Assembly (NCBI RefSeq): GCF_014202115.1 | Contig: NZ_JACHFW010000019.1 | Location: forward strand, 1 to 58,535 | From: Catenibacillus scindens | Lineage (GTDB): Bacteria > Bacillota > Clostridia > Lachnospirales > Lachnospiraceae | Reading direction: 5' to 3' | DNA: 58,535 bases | Shown: in pieces, positions 26,028 to 35,405 of the stretch | Numbering within the stretch: the stretch's first letter is position 1 | Layout: each line of letters begins with the position of its first letter | The notes under the pieces: generated by a model | Seen by the model: the letters and a program-made list of their open reading frames with translations, nothing else | What the model was told of the DNA's origin: nothing | Database searches by the model: none | Translations under genes and position numbers: made by a program

Positions 26028-27296
26028 TTATACGCCCTTTGCGTCTGCTTTAAGGACAGCGTTCAGCATGACGGACGCCCCCTCGGTACAGTGTTCCAAA
26101 GACGAATACTCCGGCTCACAGTGGGATAAGCCGTCTTTGGACTGAACAAAGATCATGGTGGCCGGAAGCATATAAGCGGCAAACTGAGCGTCATGGCCGG
26201 CGCCGGAATGGATGTACATATGGGAAATTCCCAGTTCTTCGGCAGCTTCATTGACATAGCCCACCAGCCGTTTATTCCAGTAAACAGTGTCACGGTTCCA
26301 GGCTTTTTCCACTTTGCAGGTACATCCCGCCCAGGTTTTGTCAGCGCAGCTCTTTACAATCGCCAGTACCTGATCCAGCACTTTGGGATCTTCGTGTCTT
26401 GAATCAAAGGAAAAATCAAAGTAGTCCGGTACGCAGGTATGCACACACGGATGACACACCACTTCTCCGGTCGTATACACCAGTTCCGGATATCCCAGTT
26501 TGTCAATCTCCTCATGGAGATAGCAAAGCGCCTGGGCCGCGGCATAGAAAGCGTCTTTCCGTTTTGGCATAGGGAATGTTCCGGCATGGGTCGTCTGACC
26601 GTAAAATTTCAGGCGATAGTTAAACATTCCAAGGACGCAGTCAACAACACCGATATCTTTTCCGTTATCTTCAAGAATGGGGCCCTGCTCAATGTGAGTC
26701 TCAAAATAGCACTGGTATTTTTCAGGGGAGAGACGGTACTTTTTATCCCCTTTAAATCCGGATTTTTCCAGAGCTTCGCCAAAAGTACTGGTATTATCCA
26801 GGATGCTTTTGGAGTTCATCATATCTTCATACTTAAATCCGCTGCGGATATCTTCGGGCAGATAGTCATAGCAGACAATCCCGGAACACATCATCGCCGG
26901 GGGATAAAGAGAACCTTCCTCGTTTGTCCAGATCATCGCGGTGAGAGGGTGTTTGTGAGGAATCTTCTGATCCACAACAGTTTCAAGGACTTCCATGGCG
27001 GACATAACCCCAAGGATCCCATCATAATTACCGCCGTTTTTTACAGAATCACAGTGGGAGGCCATAACGATCCGCTTCGCGCCGGGGTCACTTCCCGGTA
27101 TGGTGGCGTACATATTGGCCACGTCATCAATTTCAATGGTGGCTCCAATGGCCTCCATACGCTTTCTGAACTCATTTCTGGCCATAATGGCCTCCGGAGA
27201 GAGGGAATAACGGGTAATTCCCCCATGACCGGCATCTCCAAACCTGGAAAATGTTTTGATCTTATCTTCCATTCTTTCCAAACTGCATGTATACAT
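26028..27296 (-). CDS. M20 family amidohydrolase, probable N-carbamoyl-beta-alanine amidohydrolase
   Basis: A 422-residue zinc hydrolase of the hydantoinase/carbamoylase branch of family M20. Metal-binding motifs are MASHCDSVKNGGNYDG, NEEGSLYPP and FETHIEQGP, with a late His in IHSGAGHDAQ. The family includes beta-ureidopropionase, N-carbamoyl-L-amino acid hydrolase and allantoate amidohydrolase. Here it follows dihydropyrimidine dehydrogenase and dihydropyrimidinase genes, so the likely reaction is N-carbamoyl-beta-alanine to beta-alanine, CO2 and ammonia. AAGAAGG lies before the ATG used; a GTG three codons upstream is possible. The gap to the PreA gene is about 20 bases. Confidence 0.85.
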   Translation of the reverse strand: MYTCSLERMEDKIKTFSRFGDAGHGGITRYSLSPEAIMARNEFRKRMEAIGATIEIDDVANMYATIPGSDPGAKRIVMASHCDSVKNGGNYDGILGVMSAMEVLETVVDQKIPHKHPLTAMIWTNEEGSLYPPAMMCSGIVCYDYLPEDIRSGFKYEDMMNSKSILDNTSTFGEALEKSGFKGDKKYRLSPEKYQCYFETHIEQGPILEDNGKDIGVVDCVLGMFNYRLKFYGQTTHAGTFPMPKRKDAFYAAAQALCYLHEEIDKLGYPELVYTTGEVVCHPCVHTCVPDYFDFSFDSRHEDPKVLDQVLAIVKSCADKTWAGCTCKVEKAWNRDTVYWNKRLVGYVNEAAEELGISHMYIHSGAGHDAQFAAYMLPATMIFVQSKDGLSHCEPEYSSLEHCTEGASVMLNAVLKADAKGV

Positions 27297-27315
27297 AATC
27301 TGCACCTTCTTCTTT

Positions 27316-28797
27316 CTATTTTTCTACGCGGGCGCCCGCTGTAATGGAACCAGTGGGGCAGGCAAGGCCGCAAAGCTGACAGCCCACGCACTTTTCAGGA
27401 TTAAGTACGGGTTGGCGATCCCCGTTCATATGGAGGGCCTGGTGGCCGCCGTCAAAACAGGAAAGATAACATCTTCCACATCCCACACAGGTATCCCGGT
27501 GAAACCTGGGATATTCAATAGTGTGGCGGTTGACGTCATCGGCGGGGACAAGATTTGGCAGGGCCTTTCCCACAATCTCTTTTACTGAGGCCGCGCCGAT
27601 GCGGTTCAGGTAATGGGTCATGCCATCAATCATATCTTCAATGATCCGGTAACCGTACTGCATAACGGCGGTGGTCACCTGAATGGTTTCGCAGCCCAGG
27701 GCCAGAAATTCCGCCGCGTCCCGCCATGTCTCAATACCGCCCATACCGCTGATGGGTACGCTTTTTAAGTCCGGGTCCTGTTTCATATCCTGGATAAAGC
27801 GCAGAGCCACAGGTTTAACTGCTTTACCAGAATAACCGCCCACCGCCGACTTTCCATCCACATCCGGAGCGGAAACAAAAGTCTCAAGATCAATATTCAT
27901 GACGCTTTTAATGGTATTGATGGCTGCCAGGCCATCAGCTCCGCCTTCCACCGACGCCTTTGCCGGTATCTCCATGGATGTGATGTTGGGGGTCATTTTA
28001 GCCAGAATGGGAAGTTTTGTCCCCCTCCGGGCAGCCGCCGTGTAAGTTTTTACAAGCTGGGGATTCGTTCCCACATCACTTCCAAGGCCCTTGCCTACCA
28101 TCTGTGGACAGGAGAAATTGCATTCGATAATATCCGCCCCCGCTTCCTCCATGAGCCGGGCCAGAGTCGTCCACTCTCCCTCGTTTTGTCCCATAATAGA
28201 GGCAATGATCACCTTTGTGGGATAATCTTTCTTTAACTGTCTCACATACCCCAGATTTTCTTCCAGGGTGTGATCGGAAATCTGCTCAATGTTTTTAAAC
28301 CCTACAAAAGGATTTCCTTCCTTTTCAAGGGCGGCAAACCGGGGCGACGCTTCCTGGGGAACAAATAAGCCAACGGTCTTAAAGGCCACTCCCGCCCAGC
28401 CCATATCAAAGGCTTTGGCTACCATTTCATAATTGCTCCCCACCACAGAGGATGAGAGAAAAAACGGATTCTCACAGGGAACACCGCAAAACTCAATGGA
28501 AAGATCCACGGCCTTTTCCTTCAAAACGGGCGCCGCTGCCATTGAGAATATGTCGGGGATATCAATGCCCCGATCCAGCCTTCCCCGCAGGCAGGCATCC
28601 ACACACGGGGCCTTACACCCGGCGCATGGGTCAGCTTCCTTTAACTTTGCCGCCGCTCCCACCGGATTTTCAAAACGAAGGGAGCGGATAATATCTGCCA
28701 CCGGCAGTTTCTTTGGACAGGCGCCGCTGCAGGGAGCGTTTTCACAGAGAAAGCATCTGGCGGCCTCGCTTTTGATTTTTATCTGTTCATATGCCAT
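27316..28797 (-). CDS. preA: Dihydropyrimidine dehydrogenase subunit PreA with extra N-terminal Fe-S module
   Basis: A 493-residue enzyme. Residues 15-27 and 58-69 hold two four-Cys sets (Cys 15, 18, 23, 27 and 58, 61, 65, 69), like the N-terminal Fe-S domain of mammalian DPD and of PreT/GltD. The FMN barrel follows (about 95-400), with the active-site Cys in ECNFSCPQM and GKGLGSDVG. The C-terminus has two [4Fe-4S] ferredoxin motifs ([22 protein letters not shown]). The FAD and NAD(P)H domains of DPD/PreT are missing, and no preT gene is nearby, so the electron donor may be ferredoxin or a distant subunit. Predicted reaction: uracil or thymine to the 5,6-dihydro form. Confidence 0.87.
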   Translation of the reverse strand: MAYEQIKIKSEAARCFLCENAPCSGACPKKLPVADIIRSLRFENPVGAAAKLKEADPCAGCKAPCVDACLRGRLDRGIDIPDIFSMAAAPVLKEKAVDLSIEFCGVPCENPFFLSSSVVGSNYEMVAKAFDMGWAGVAFKTVGLFVPQEASPRFAALEKEGNPFVGFKNIEQISDHTLEENLGYVRQLKKDYPTKVIIASIMGQNEGEWTTLARLMEEAGADIIECNFSCPQMVGKGLGSDVGTNPQLVKTYTAAARRGTKLPILAKMTPNITSMEIPAKASVEGGADGLAAINTIKSVMNIDLETFVSAPDVDGKSAVGGYSGKAVKPVALRFIQDMKQDPDLKSVPISGMGGIETWRDAAEFLALGCETIQVTTAVMQYGYRIIEDMIDGMTHYLNRIGAASVKEIVGKALPNLVPADDVNRHTIEYPRFHRDTCVGCGRCYLSCFDGGHQALHMNGDRQPVLNPEKCVGCQLCGLACPTGSITAGARVEK

Positions 28798-28821
28798 GGG
28801 TCTGTCCTCCCTTTATTTTTC

Positions 28822-30186
28822 TTATTTATGACTCCGTTTTACATACTGGCCCATTCCGGGTTTTCCCACAAAATTTCCGTTATCATAGACCAGCTTTCCA
28901 CGGAGATAGGTCTGTACCGGATAACCATGGAGCTTTTTGCCTTCCCAGATGGTATGGTCGTAATCCGAATGCATATTTTTTACGCTGATGGTAAAGTCTT
29001 TATCTTTATCATAAATCACAATATCCGCATCCTTGCCTACGGCGATGGCGCCTTTGTTATCGCAGCCAAAAATCTTTGCCACATTGGTGGCGCAGACTTC
29101 CACGACCCGCTCAAAAGAAATCTTTCCGGAATTCGCCGCGTCCAGCATATAGGGATAAAGATTTTCCACGCCGGCGCAGCCGTTGGGAATTTTTGTAAAA
29201 TCATCTTTGCCCCAGTCCTTTTCATAACTCTGGAACGGACAGTGGTCTGTGGCTACCGTGTCGATAAAGCCGGATTTTAAAGCCGTCCACAGGGCGTCCT
29301 GGCTTTCCTTGCCTTTCATTGGCGGCGAACATACGAAATTCCGGCCGTCCGGTCTTTTATATACATCGCAGGTAAATTCAAGATACTGCGGGCAAGTCTC
29401 CACATAAACGGTATGACCTTCTTCTTTTGCGCGGATACAGGCCTCAAGTCCTTCCTTATCGGCCATATGCACCAGATACACCGGGGTTTCCAGATGGCTC
29501 GCCCAGTGAACCACCCGTTTGTCGGCTTCCGCCTCCACAAACTCCGGACGGCTCATGTAATGATACCATGCCGATGTTTTTCCTTCTTTTAAATACATTT
29601 CGGTGCGCAGATCAATGAGATCCGGATTCTCGGCGTGAACATTAATCAACGCTCCCAACTCTCTGGCTCTGAGAAGAAGTCTGGTCAAAGTTCCGTCGTC
29701 CACCATCATGCCTTCCTTTTTGTACACAAGGAAGCACTTAAAACTGGTGATCCCTTCTTCAACGGCCTGCGCCATCTCATCCAGGATCTCGCCGCCGTTA
29801 AGATCGGTAATGCAGCAGTGAAAGGCGTAATCACAGCAGGCGTCCCGCTCAAGGATTTCTTTTTTGGAGTTGACCAGCCCCAGAATCGTCTCCCCTTTAT
29901 GCTGTACCGGGTAATCAAATATCGTTGTAACTCCGCCGCAAACCGCCGCCCTTGTTCCTGACAGGTAGCTGTCCGCCGATACAGTTCCCCCAAACGGCAT
30001 GGCCATATGGGTATGGGCGTCCAGGGCGCCGGGCAGAACAAGTCTGCCGGACGCGTCCACCACCTGATTTGCTGTCACCGGAAGGTTTTTCCCAATCGCC
30101 GCGATTTTTCCGCCATCCACAGCCACATCCGCCTCAAAACTTCCGGAGGCTGTAACGACGGTTCCACCCTTGATTAATAATTCCAT
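28822..30186 (-). CDS. hydA: Dihydropyrimidinase
   Basis: A 454-residue cyclic amidohydrolase. The di-metal motif DAHTHMAMPFGG, the carbamylated Lys in TSFKCFLVYK, INVHAENPD and VATDHCPF are all present. It opens the dihydrouracil ring to N-carbamoyl-beta-alanine and can also act on hydantoins. It sits 24 bases before the preA gene and 17 bases after the ABC binding-protein gene in one operon, which favours a pyrimidine role over a general D-hydantoinase role. Confidence 0.92.
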   Translation of the reverse strand: MELLIKGGTVVTASGSFEADVAVDGGKIAAIGKNLPVTANQVVDASGRLVLPGALDAHTHMAMPFGGTVSADSYLSGTRAAVCGGVTTIFDYPVQHKGETILGLVNSKKEILERDACCDYAFHCCITDLNGGEILDEMAQAVEEGITSFKCFLVYKKEGMMVDDGTLTRLLLRARELGALINVHAENPDLIDLRTEMYLKEGKTSAWYHYMSRPEFVEAEADKRVVHWASHLETPVYLVHMADKEGLEACIRAKEEGHTVYVETCPQYLEFTCDVYKRPDGRNFVCSPPMKGKESQDALWTALKSGFIDTVATDHCPFQSYEKDWGKDDFTKIPNGCAGVENLYPYMLDAANSGKISFERVVEVCATNVAKIFGCDNKGAIAVGKDADIVIYDKDKDFTISVKNMHSDYDHTIWEGKKLHGYPVQTYLRGKLVYDNGNFVGKPGMGQYVKRSHK

Positions 30187-30203
30187 AAATATCCATCTCC
30201 TCT

Positions 30204-31406
30204 TTATTTTCTGAAGTTATCATACTTATAAACTAATGTCATACCGGATCTCTGGAAAATCTGAGCGACTTCTACAAGATTCATTCCGCCAGCGTTGGCA
30301 ACCGCCATATTTGTCGGCCATGTTACGCCGAAATCAACGGTACCGTTGTTTACGGCAGTGGTCTCGGAGATATCTCCGCCGCCGGATACAATATTGACTT
30401 TCAGGCCGACTTCATCATAATAGCCTTTGGCGTCCGCCACATAGTAACCCATAAACTGTGCCTGAGGCAGCCACTTTAACTGGATGGATACTTCATTTTT
30501 CTCAACATTAAACTTACCGTCTGTGGAAGCCATAGCCGCGTCATACAAACTGGAGTCACAGATATCATCCACTGTCAGGGCGGCAAATGCTTCCTGAGCC
30601 GAGGAATCATCCAAAGTTACATATTGCTGGGCGATATCCAATGTCTGTTTCATGGCAGCATCGTCAATCTTACCAATATCCGTCACTGTGTTGCCATTCA
30701 TATCGGTTTCAACAAGTTTTGCCACTTCGCTGGCCATATATTTCTGATGATCCTGGGATACGGAAGAACCTGCCTCATAAACAATCTGAGCCGCTTCATC
30801 GGGATGTTCTACCGCATACTGCCATCCTTTAATGGAAGCGTAAAGGAATGCTTTTACCGTTTCCGGATTTTGGGCGGCAAATTCTTTTGTACAGAAAATA
30901 TTATCCTCCAGCATAGCCACACCTTCATCATTCATATCAATGTAGCCGACAGTATCGCCGTAGCCGTAAGCGCCGTCATAACTGTTTTTAACAAGACCAA
31001 GTTCATTGTAAGTCATGGCCGATGCCAGGGTGCTGGTATCATCGTCAAAGGCATCCATGGTAAAGTCCTCGCTGAGATATTCCAGAGGAAGATCATACTT
31101 TGCCAGAAGGGCCAGGATCTCATACTGATTGCCAATACCCCAGTTGCTGATCTTACCCTCACCGGAGGCTTTGCGGATAATTTCCTCGCTGCTCATAACA
31201 TCGCCGGGAGCGCCACTGCTCTCCTCGCCGGAGGCTGTGGATGTTGTCCCCTCTGTGGCGGCTGAGGTTTCCGGAGCTGTTGTATCGGCGGCGGTACTGC
31301 CTGTTGACGAACTGCCGGAAGATGAACCGCACCCTGCAGCCATCAGTGTAAGTCCCATCGTTGCCGCAAGCACTGCGTTTATCATTTTTACTGTTCTCTT
31401 TTTCAT
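30204..31406 (-). CDS. Circularly permuted NMT1/THI5-type substrate-binding lipoprotein
   Basis: A 400-residue lipoprotein with signal and lipobox MAAGC, then a Ser/Thr-rich linker to about 70. The segment that normally starts NMT1/THI5-type proteins (VSIQLKWLPQAQFMGYYVA through FQRSGMTLV) lies at the very C-terminus, about 305-400. The segment that normally follows it (GKISNWGIGNQYEILALLAK onward) begins at about 85, right after the linker. So lobe order is swapped in one continuous reading frame. It is encoded between two permease genes and dihydropyrimidinase and probably binds a pyrimidine. The start has AGGAGG 8 bases upstream; an ATG two codons earlier is too close to it. Confidence 0.85.
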   Translation of the reverse strand: MKKRTVKMINAVLAATMGLTLMAAGCGSSSGSSSTGSTAADTTAPETSAATEGTTSTASGEESSGAPGDVMSSEEIIRKASGEGKISNWGIGNQYEILALLAKYDLPLEYLSEDFTMDAFDDDTSTLASAMTYNELGLVKNSYDGAYGYGDTVGYIDMNDEGVAMLEDNIFCTKEFAAQNPETVKAFLYASIKGWQYAVEHPDEAAQIVYEAGSSVSQDHQKYMASEVAKLVETDMNGNTVTDIGKIDDAAMKQTLDIAQQYVTLDDSSAQEAFAALTVDDICDSSLYDAAMASTDGKFNVEKNEVSIQLKWLPQAQFMGYYVADAKGYYDEVGLKVNIVSGGGDISETTAVNNGTVDFGVTWPTNMAVANAGGMNLVEVAQIFQRSGMTLVYKYDNFRK

Positions 31407-31450
31407 GGTCATTTCCTCCTATTTTCAATAAATCTATACTCAACTCCATA

Positions 31451-32299
31451 TCAGTGATATCTTCGGAGAAGAATACTCTGCGCGATCATCAGCACCACAT
31501 AGGCCGCGACGCCCAGCAGACAGGCTGCCGCGATATACGCCCAGGCTGTGGGATACTGAGCCAGAACAATATTTTCACGGATCTGCCGGCCCACGCCGAT
31601 AATATATTCCGCGAAATACTCGCTGACAATAGCTGTAATAATACTCGACGGAACAGATACTTTAAGGGCGGTAAAAATATAGGGCACGGAATTGGGAAGC
31701 TGGAGCTTCACAAACACCGTCCGCTTTTTCGCCGCGTATGTGTCCATCAGATCCATGGCGTAAGGTTTAAGCTCTGTCAGTCCCCGGTAAGCGTTAAGAC
31801 ACATATTGGCGGCGGCAATGAGCATAACTACCAGTATTTTTGCCACCATGCTCCGCACACTGGCCACATCGGAGACGTCTTTGGTCCAGTTGTTCATCAC
31901 CGGCGCTAAAGCTACCACAGGGATGGAAGCGAAAGCTCCGATCACCGTCAGTCCGCCTTTTCCCACTCTCGGGCAAAGGGCGGCAAATATGGCCACACCA
32001 TAACCTAAAAGGCTTCCAATGAGAAGTCCCACAAAGGCCACCGTCATGGTCGCCACCGAGTTGTCCCAGATCTTATCCAGGTTTTCCCCGAAAATCTCTC
32101 CGATGCGGGTCAGCAGGGGAAGGGTAAATGTATTGGTCCTCAGCAAATGGTGCAGGGCCTGACTCTGCCACAAAATGACAATAACAACGCCAAGGAGTAC
32201 AGGCATGACGATGGTTGCCGCGGACTGGGCCTTTGAATTTTCTTTAAACCGCTGATAAAGGGTTTTCGGTCGTTTTATTTTCTGTGTTGTCTGTGCCAT
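31451..32299 (-). CDS. ABC transporter permease, SsuC/ThiX type (second)
   Basis: A 282-residue permease with about six membrane segments. The inner-membrane-component loop that couples to the ATPase reads DLMDTYAAKKRTVFVKLQLPN. It pairs with the permease at 32301-33221, whose loop shares TYAAKKRT, so the channel is likely a heterodimer. The start at 32299 has AAGGAGGAG upstream; the frame is open further but lacks a site. With the ATPase and the permuted binding protein it makes a complete importer, probably for a pyrimidine. Confidence 0.88.
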   Translation of the reverse strand: MAQTTQKIKRPKTLYQRFKENSKAQSAATIVMPVLLGVVIVILWQSQALHHLLRTNTFTLPLLTRIGEIFGENLDKIWDNSVATMTVAFVGLLIGSLLGYGVAIFAALCPRVGKGGLTVIGAFASIPVVALAPVMNNWTKDVSDVASVRSMVAKILVVMLIAAANMCLNAYRGLTELKPYAMDLMDTYAAKKRTVFVKLQLPNSVPYIFTALKVSVPSSIITAIVSEYFAEYIIGVGRQIRENIVLAQYPTAWAYIAAACLLGVAAYVVLMIAQSILLRRYH

Positions 32300-32300
32300 C

Positions 32301-33221
32301 CTAACTCCTCCTTTTTGAACACATCCGGGCCCGGCGGTCATACACATAGTCCTTTGCGGCCTCCGGGGCTTTCGCGGCTTTCATTTTCCGGTCTTCCCGT
32401 TTCGCTTTACGAATGACTCTCTTTTCCGGAGAAATAAGGGCCTCGATCCAGGACATTAAATGGGTGCTTAAAATTCCGATAAAAGCGCTGAAAAATACAA
32501 TAAGCCAGAATACATAAATGGACATGGCGTGTTTTAAAGACTGAGAAAGCATACAGCCAAGACCGCCGTCTCCCTGAAGGGTATCTACAAGAATGGATGC
32601 TGTAATAGCCATTGGCGCCGCGATCTTTGTCCCGGTGAAAAAGTAAGGGATCGCGGAAGGGATCAGCACTTTTGTGTAGATGGTCCGTTTTTTTGCCGCG
32701 TATGTATACATCAGGTCGTATTTATCCCGGCTGACGGATTTAAAGCCTGCCAGCGTATTGGTAGCCACCGGATAAAAACTCAAGATGGCGGCAATGATAA
32801 TACGGCTTTTGTTAATATCTCCCGTAATGGATAATACAATGGGCGCCAGCCCAAGGACGGGAATGAGCTGGATCAGCATCAGATAGGGGAACAGCATTTT
32901 TTCAAGAAGTCCCGACATTTTCATGATGAGGGCCAGCAAAAATCCGGCGGCGATACCAAGTAAAAATCCGAGAAGGGATCTTAAAATTGTGGCTCTGGCG
33001 CTGGTCAGCACTATCATAATGGCCGTCATTCCCGAGGAGACTTCTTTCGGGGAAAATATGGCCGCCACAATCTGATACAGATGGGGCAGAATATTTTCCG
33101 GGGTGCGCTTTGTGGCCGCTACAATACAGGCCGCGATTTCCCAGACAATAATAATGGCGATGATCCACAAAAGGGTTGAGGCCCATTTATGATCAAAAAT
33201 TTTATTGACTTTTTTTACCAT
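32301..33221 (-). CDS. ABC transporter permease, SsuC/ThiX type (first)
   Basis: A 306-residue permease with about six membrane segments and the coupling loop DLMYTYAAKKRTIYTKVLIPSA. The C-terminal tail is long, basic and cytoplasmic (RKAKREDRKMKAAK). Its start overlaps the ATPase stop by one base (TGATG), and its stop lies next to the start of the second permease, so the three genes are translationally coupled. Confidence 0.88.
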   Translation of the reverse strand: MVKKVNKIFDHKWASTLLWIIAIIIVWEIAACIVAATKRTPENILPHLYQIVAAIFSPKEVSSGMTAIMIVLTSARATILRSLLGFLLGIAAGFLLALIMKMSGLLEKMLFPYLMLIQLIPVLGLAPIVLSITGDINKSRIIIAAILSFYPVATNTLAGFKSVSRDKYDLMYTYAAKKRTIYTKVLIPSAIPYFFTGTKIAAPMAITASILVDTLQGDGGLGCMLSQSLKHAMSIYVFWLIVFFSAFIGILSTHLMSWIEALISPEKRVIRKAKREDRKMKAAKAPEAAKDYVYDRRARMCSKRRS

Positions 33222-34012
33222 CAGACGCTTCCCCCTTCAAATTTGCCCCGAACCTCATAGACCAGTTCGTTAAAGTGTTCGCTTTCTTTCATCTCCAGCG
33301 TTCTCGGTCTGGGAAGATCCACATCCACGACAGCCGACAGCCGCCCCGGATGGGGGGATAACACGCAGATCCGGTCGGAAAGGAATACCGCTTCCTGAAT
33401 ATTGTGGGTGACAAACACAACCGTCTTATTGGTCTGCCGCCAGATGCGCAGAAGATCTTCGTGAAGTTTTTCTTTTGTAAATTCATCCAGAGCGGAGAAC
33501 GGTTCATCCATTAAAAGCAGTTCCGGACGGATGCCAAAGGCCCTAGCAATATTGACTCTCTGCTGCATTCCGCCGCTTAACTGGTTGGGAAAATGGTTGG
33601 CAAAGCCTTTCAGTCCTACCATTTCCAACATTTCGTCCGCCCGCTTAGAGCGGTCTTCCTTGGACTGATACATAATCTCCAGAGGCAGCTCCACGTTCTT
33701 TTTAACGGTTCTCCAGTCAAAGAGTACCGGCTGCTGAAATACAAATCCGAATTTCTGCTGAAGCCGGATCTCTTTTGGGGTCATCCCGCTGATCCTTACG
33801 GTGCCTTCCGTTGGTTCCTGCAGGTCCGCGATGGTTCGCAGCAGCGTCGTCTTACCACATCCGGAAGGTCCAAGTAAAGAAATAAACTCCCCCTTGCAGA
33901 TATCAAGATTGACGCCGGTCAGAGCCTTAACGTCATTTCCCGCGTTATCTTTAAAGGTAACTCCCAGATCCCTGATCTGTATTTCCACTTCTCTTTCCTT
34001 TAATTCACTCAT
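33221..34012 (-). CDS. ABC transporter ATP-binding protein, SsuB/ThiZ type
   Basis: A 263-residue ATPase with Walker A GPSGCGKTT, Q-loop FVFQQPVLFDWRT, signature LSGGMQQR, Walker B LLLMDEP and a switch His in VFVTHNIQEAV. The ATG at 34012 has AAGGAGGG upstream. It energises the two following permeases and is the first gene of the importer and catabolic operon, which runs on through hydA, preA and the amidohydrolase to the kinase-like gene. Confidence 0.92.
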   Translation of the reverse strand: MSELKEREVEIQIRDLGVTFKDNAGNDVKALTGVNLDICKGEFISLLGPSGCGKTTLLRTIADLQEPTEGTVRISGMTPKEIRLQQKFGFVFQQPVLFDWRTVKKNVELPLEIMYQSKEDRSKRADEMLEMVGLKGFANHFPNQLSGGMQQRVNIARAFGIRPELLLMDEPFSALDEFTKEKLHEDLLRIWRQTNKTVVFVTHNIQEAVFLSDRICVLSPHPGRLSAVVDVDLPRPRTLEMKESEHFNELVYEVRGKFEGGSV

Positions 34013-34097
34013 CTTGTTCCCTCCTTGTCGGGTGTTTCTATACCATACAGGAATCCTGCCGGATCCCCGATACATTCAACGGAATGTCCTGTTGAAT

Positions 34098-34146
34098 AAA
34101 AAAAACGGCGCCAGAGCTTTTTTAACTGGCTCCGTTGCCGTTTTTG
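34098..34146 (-). terminator. Terminator after the iron alcohol dehydrogenase gene
   Basis: An imperfect GC-rich stem (CGGC...GAGCCAG with GCTCTGGC...GCCG) is followed on the minus strand by eight Ts. It separates the aminotransferase/dehydrogenase operon from the importer operon. Confidence 0.8.
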
Positions 34147-34189
34147 TATATTTGCAAGTATAAGTTTCTGTAAATGCTTTTTCAATATT

Positions 34190-34222
34190 CTGGAGCACAA
34201 ACCTTTTTGTGCTCCAGCACAT
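34190..34222. promoter_or_regulatory. Candidate operator and stem upstream of the importer operon
   Basis: Arms 34190-34201 and 34207-34218 form a perfect 12-bp repeat. Read on the minus strand, 34222-34207 is ATGTGCTGGAGCACAA, which matches the site at 36844-36859 in 15 of 16 bases. It lies between the dehydrogenase stop and the importer operon and may be a PucR site. Function is inferred from the recurrence. Confidence 0.5.
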
Positions 34223-34227
34223 AGATT

Positions 34228-35385
34228 TTAGGTCCCATCATAAATTTTGCGGTATAATTCCATACAGTCTTCTTTGGTCACTGTTTTTCGCGTATTCGCC
34301 GGACTTCCCGAAGCTACCGCGTCCTCAGCCATTTTTTCAATGACCGGATAAAATGCATCTTCCTCAATGCCATAGTCTCTGAGGGTTGGAACTTCACAAA
34401 TCTGACATAACTTTTCAATCTCTTTCAGAAGGGCTTTGGCGGCGGTTTCATCACAATCTTTATCCGTGGCCGCGCCAATGGCTCTGCCCAGAGCCCCAAA
34501 GCGCTCCCAGGCTCCATCCATGGCAAATCCCAGGCATTCTTTTAAAAGCATGGCGTTGCTCAGTCCATGGGGGACGTGAAACAGGGCGCCAATGGGACGG
34601 CTCATGCCATGGACCAGGGTCACGCTGGAATTATTAATGCAGATTCCCCCTTCCAGGGCAGCGATGGACATTTCCTCCCTGGCAGCGGCGTCATAGCCGT
34701 TGGCGTAGACAGCGGGAAGGTACTTCATAATCTTTGTAACCGCGTCAACCGCAAGAATATCGGTGAGCGGCGACGCTTTCTTTGATGTGTAGGCCTCCAC
34801 CGCGTGGGTCAGGGCGTCCAGGCCGGTGGCCGCTGTGACACTTTTGGGCATATCAATGGTAAAATCCGAATTGACAACAGCGATGTCCGGCACAAGGCAG
34901 TCCCCTTTTAAGAGCATTTTAATATCCTTATCCTGGTCGGTGATAATGGTAAACCGGGTTGCCTCGGACCCGGTGCCCGAGGTGGTGGGTATGGCCACGA
35001 TCCCCGGCGTCTTTCCCGTCATTTCTTTTCCGTTATAATCAGCGATCTTTCCATCGCCAACAGCCATAGCGGCGATGGCTTTGGCGGAATCCAGCGGGCT
35101 TCCGCCGCCAATGCCAATGACAAACTGGCAGCCGGTCTTTTTATACAGAGCCAGACCGGTTTCAATCATGGCATCCGTGGGTTCCCCGGTAATGCCGTCG
35201 AATACATAATAGGGGATCTGAGCCCCTTCCAGCGCCTTTTTAAGCTGCTGCATCATAGGAGATTTTCCCACATGCTTTCCGGTGACAATAAAAGCTCTGC
35301 CGCCCCATTCTTTAATGTAAGGCATGGCCTCAGCAAGAGCAGTATTTCCAATGAAAATATGAGATGGTATCGCGAAATGAGCCAT
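34228..35385 (-). CDS. Iron-containing alcohol dehydrogenase
   Basis: A 385-residue group III alcohol dehydrogenase. It shows the NAD-binding GGGSPLDSAKAIA, the early PTTSGTGSEATRFT, and the metal-binding region DALTHAVEAYTS with later His residues in LVHGMSRPIGALFHVPHG. These enzymes reduce aldehydes. Given an upstream omega-amino acid aminotransferase and a pathway that makes beta-alanine, the likely reaction is malonate semialdehyde to 3-hydroxypropionate. That is inference from context. AGGAGGG precedes the start, and the gene lies about 20 bases after the aminotransferase gene. Confidence 0.88.
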   Translation of the reverse strand: MAHFAIPSHIFIGNTALAEAMPYIKEWGGRAFIVTGKHVGKSPMMQQLKKALEGAQIPYYVFDGITGEPTDAMIETGLALYKKTGCQFVIGIGGGSPLDSAKAIAAMAVGDGKIADYNGKEMTGKTPGIVAIPTTSGTGSEATRFTIITDQDKDIKMLLKGDCLVPDIAVVNSDFTIDMPKSVTAATGLDALTHAVEAYTSKKASPLTDILAVDAVTKIMKYLPAVYANGYDAAAREEMSIAALEGGICINNSSVTLVHGMSRPIGALFHVPHGLSNAMLLKECLGFAMDGAWERFGALGRAIGAATDKDCDETAAKALLKEIEKLCQICEVPTLRDYGIEEDAFYPVIEKMAEDAVASGSPANTRKTVTKEDCMELYRKIYDGT

Positions 35386-35405
35386 AGCCGCCCTCCTTTC
35401 CGATT

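Noticed and set aside
26439-27344. 301-codon open frame on the plus strand
   Set aside because: It is antisense to the M20 amidohydrolase gene, which has clear motifs and a ribosome binding site.
30204-31406. Possibility that the binding-protein gene is two fused or frameshifted gene fragments
   Set aside because: A single frame with a start, lipoprotein signal, both lobes and one stop is seen, and each lobe occurs once, so permutation explains it better than duplication or frameshift.
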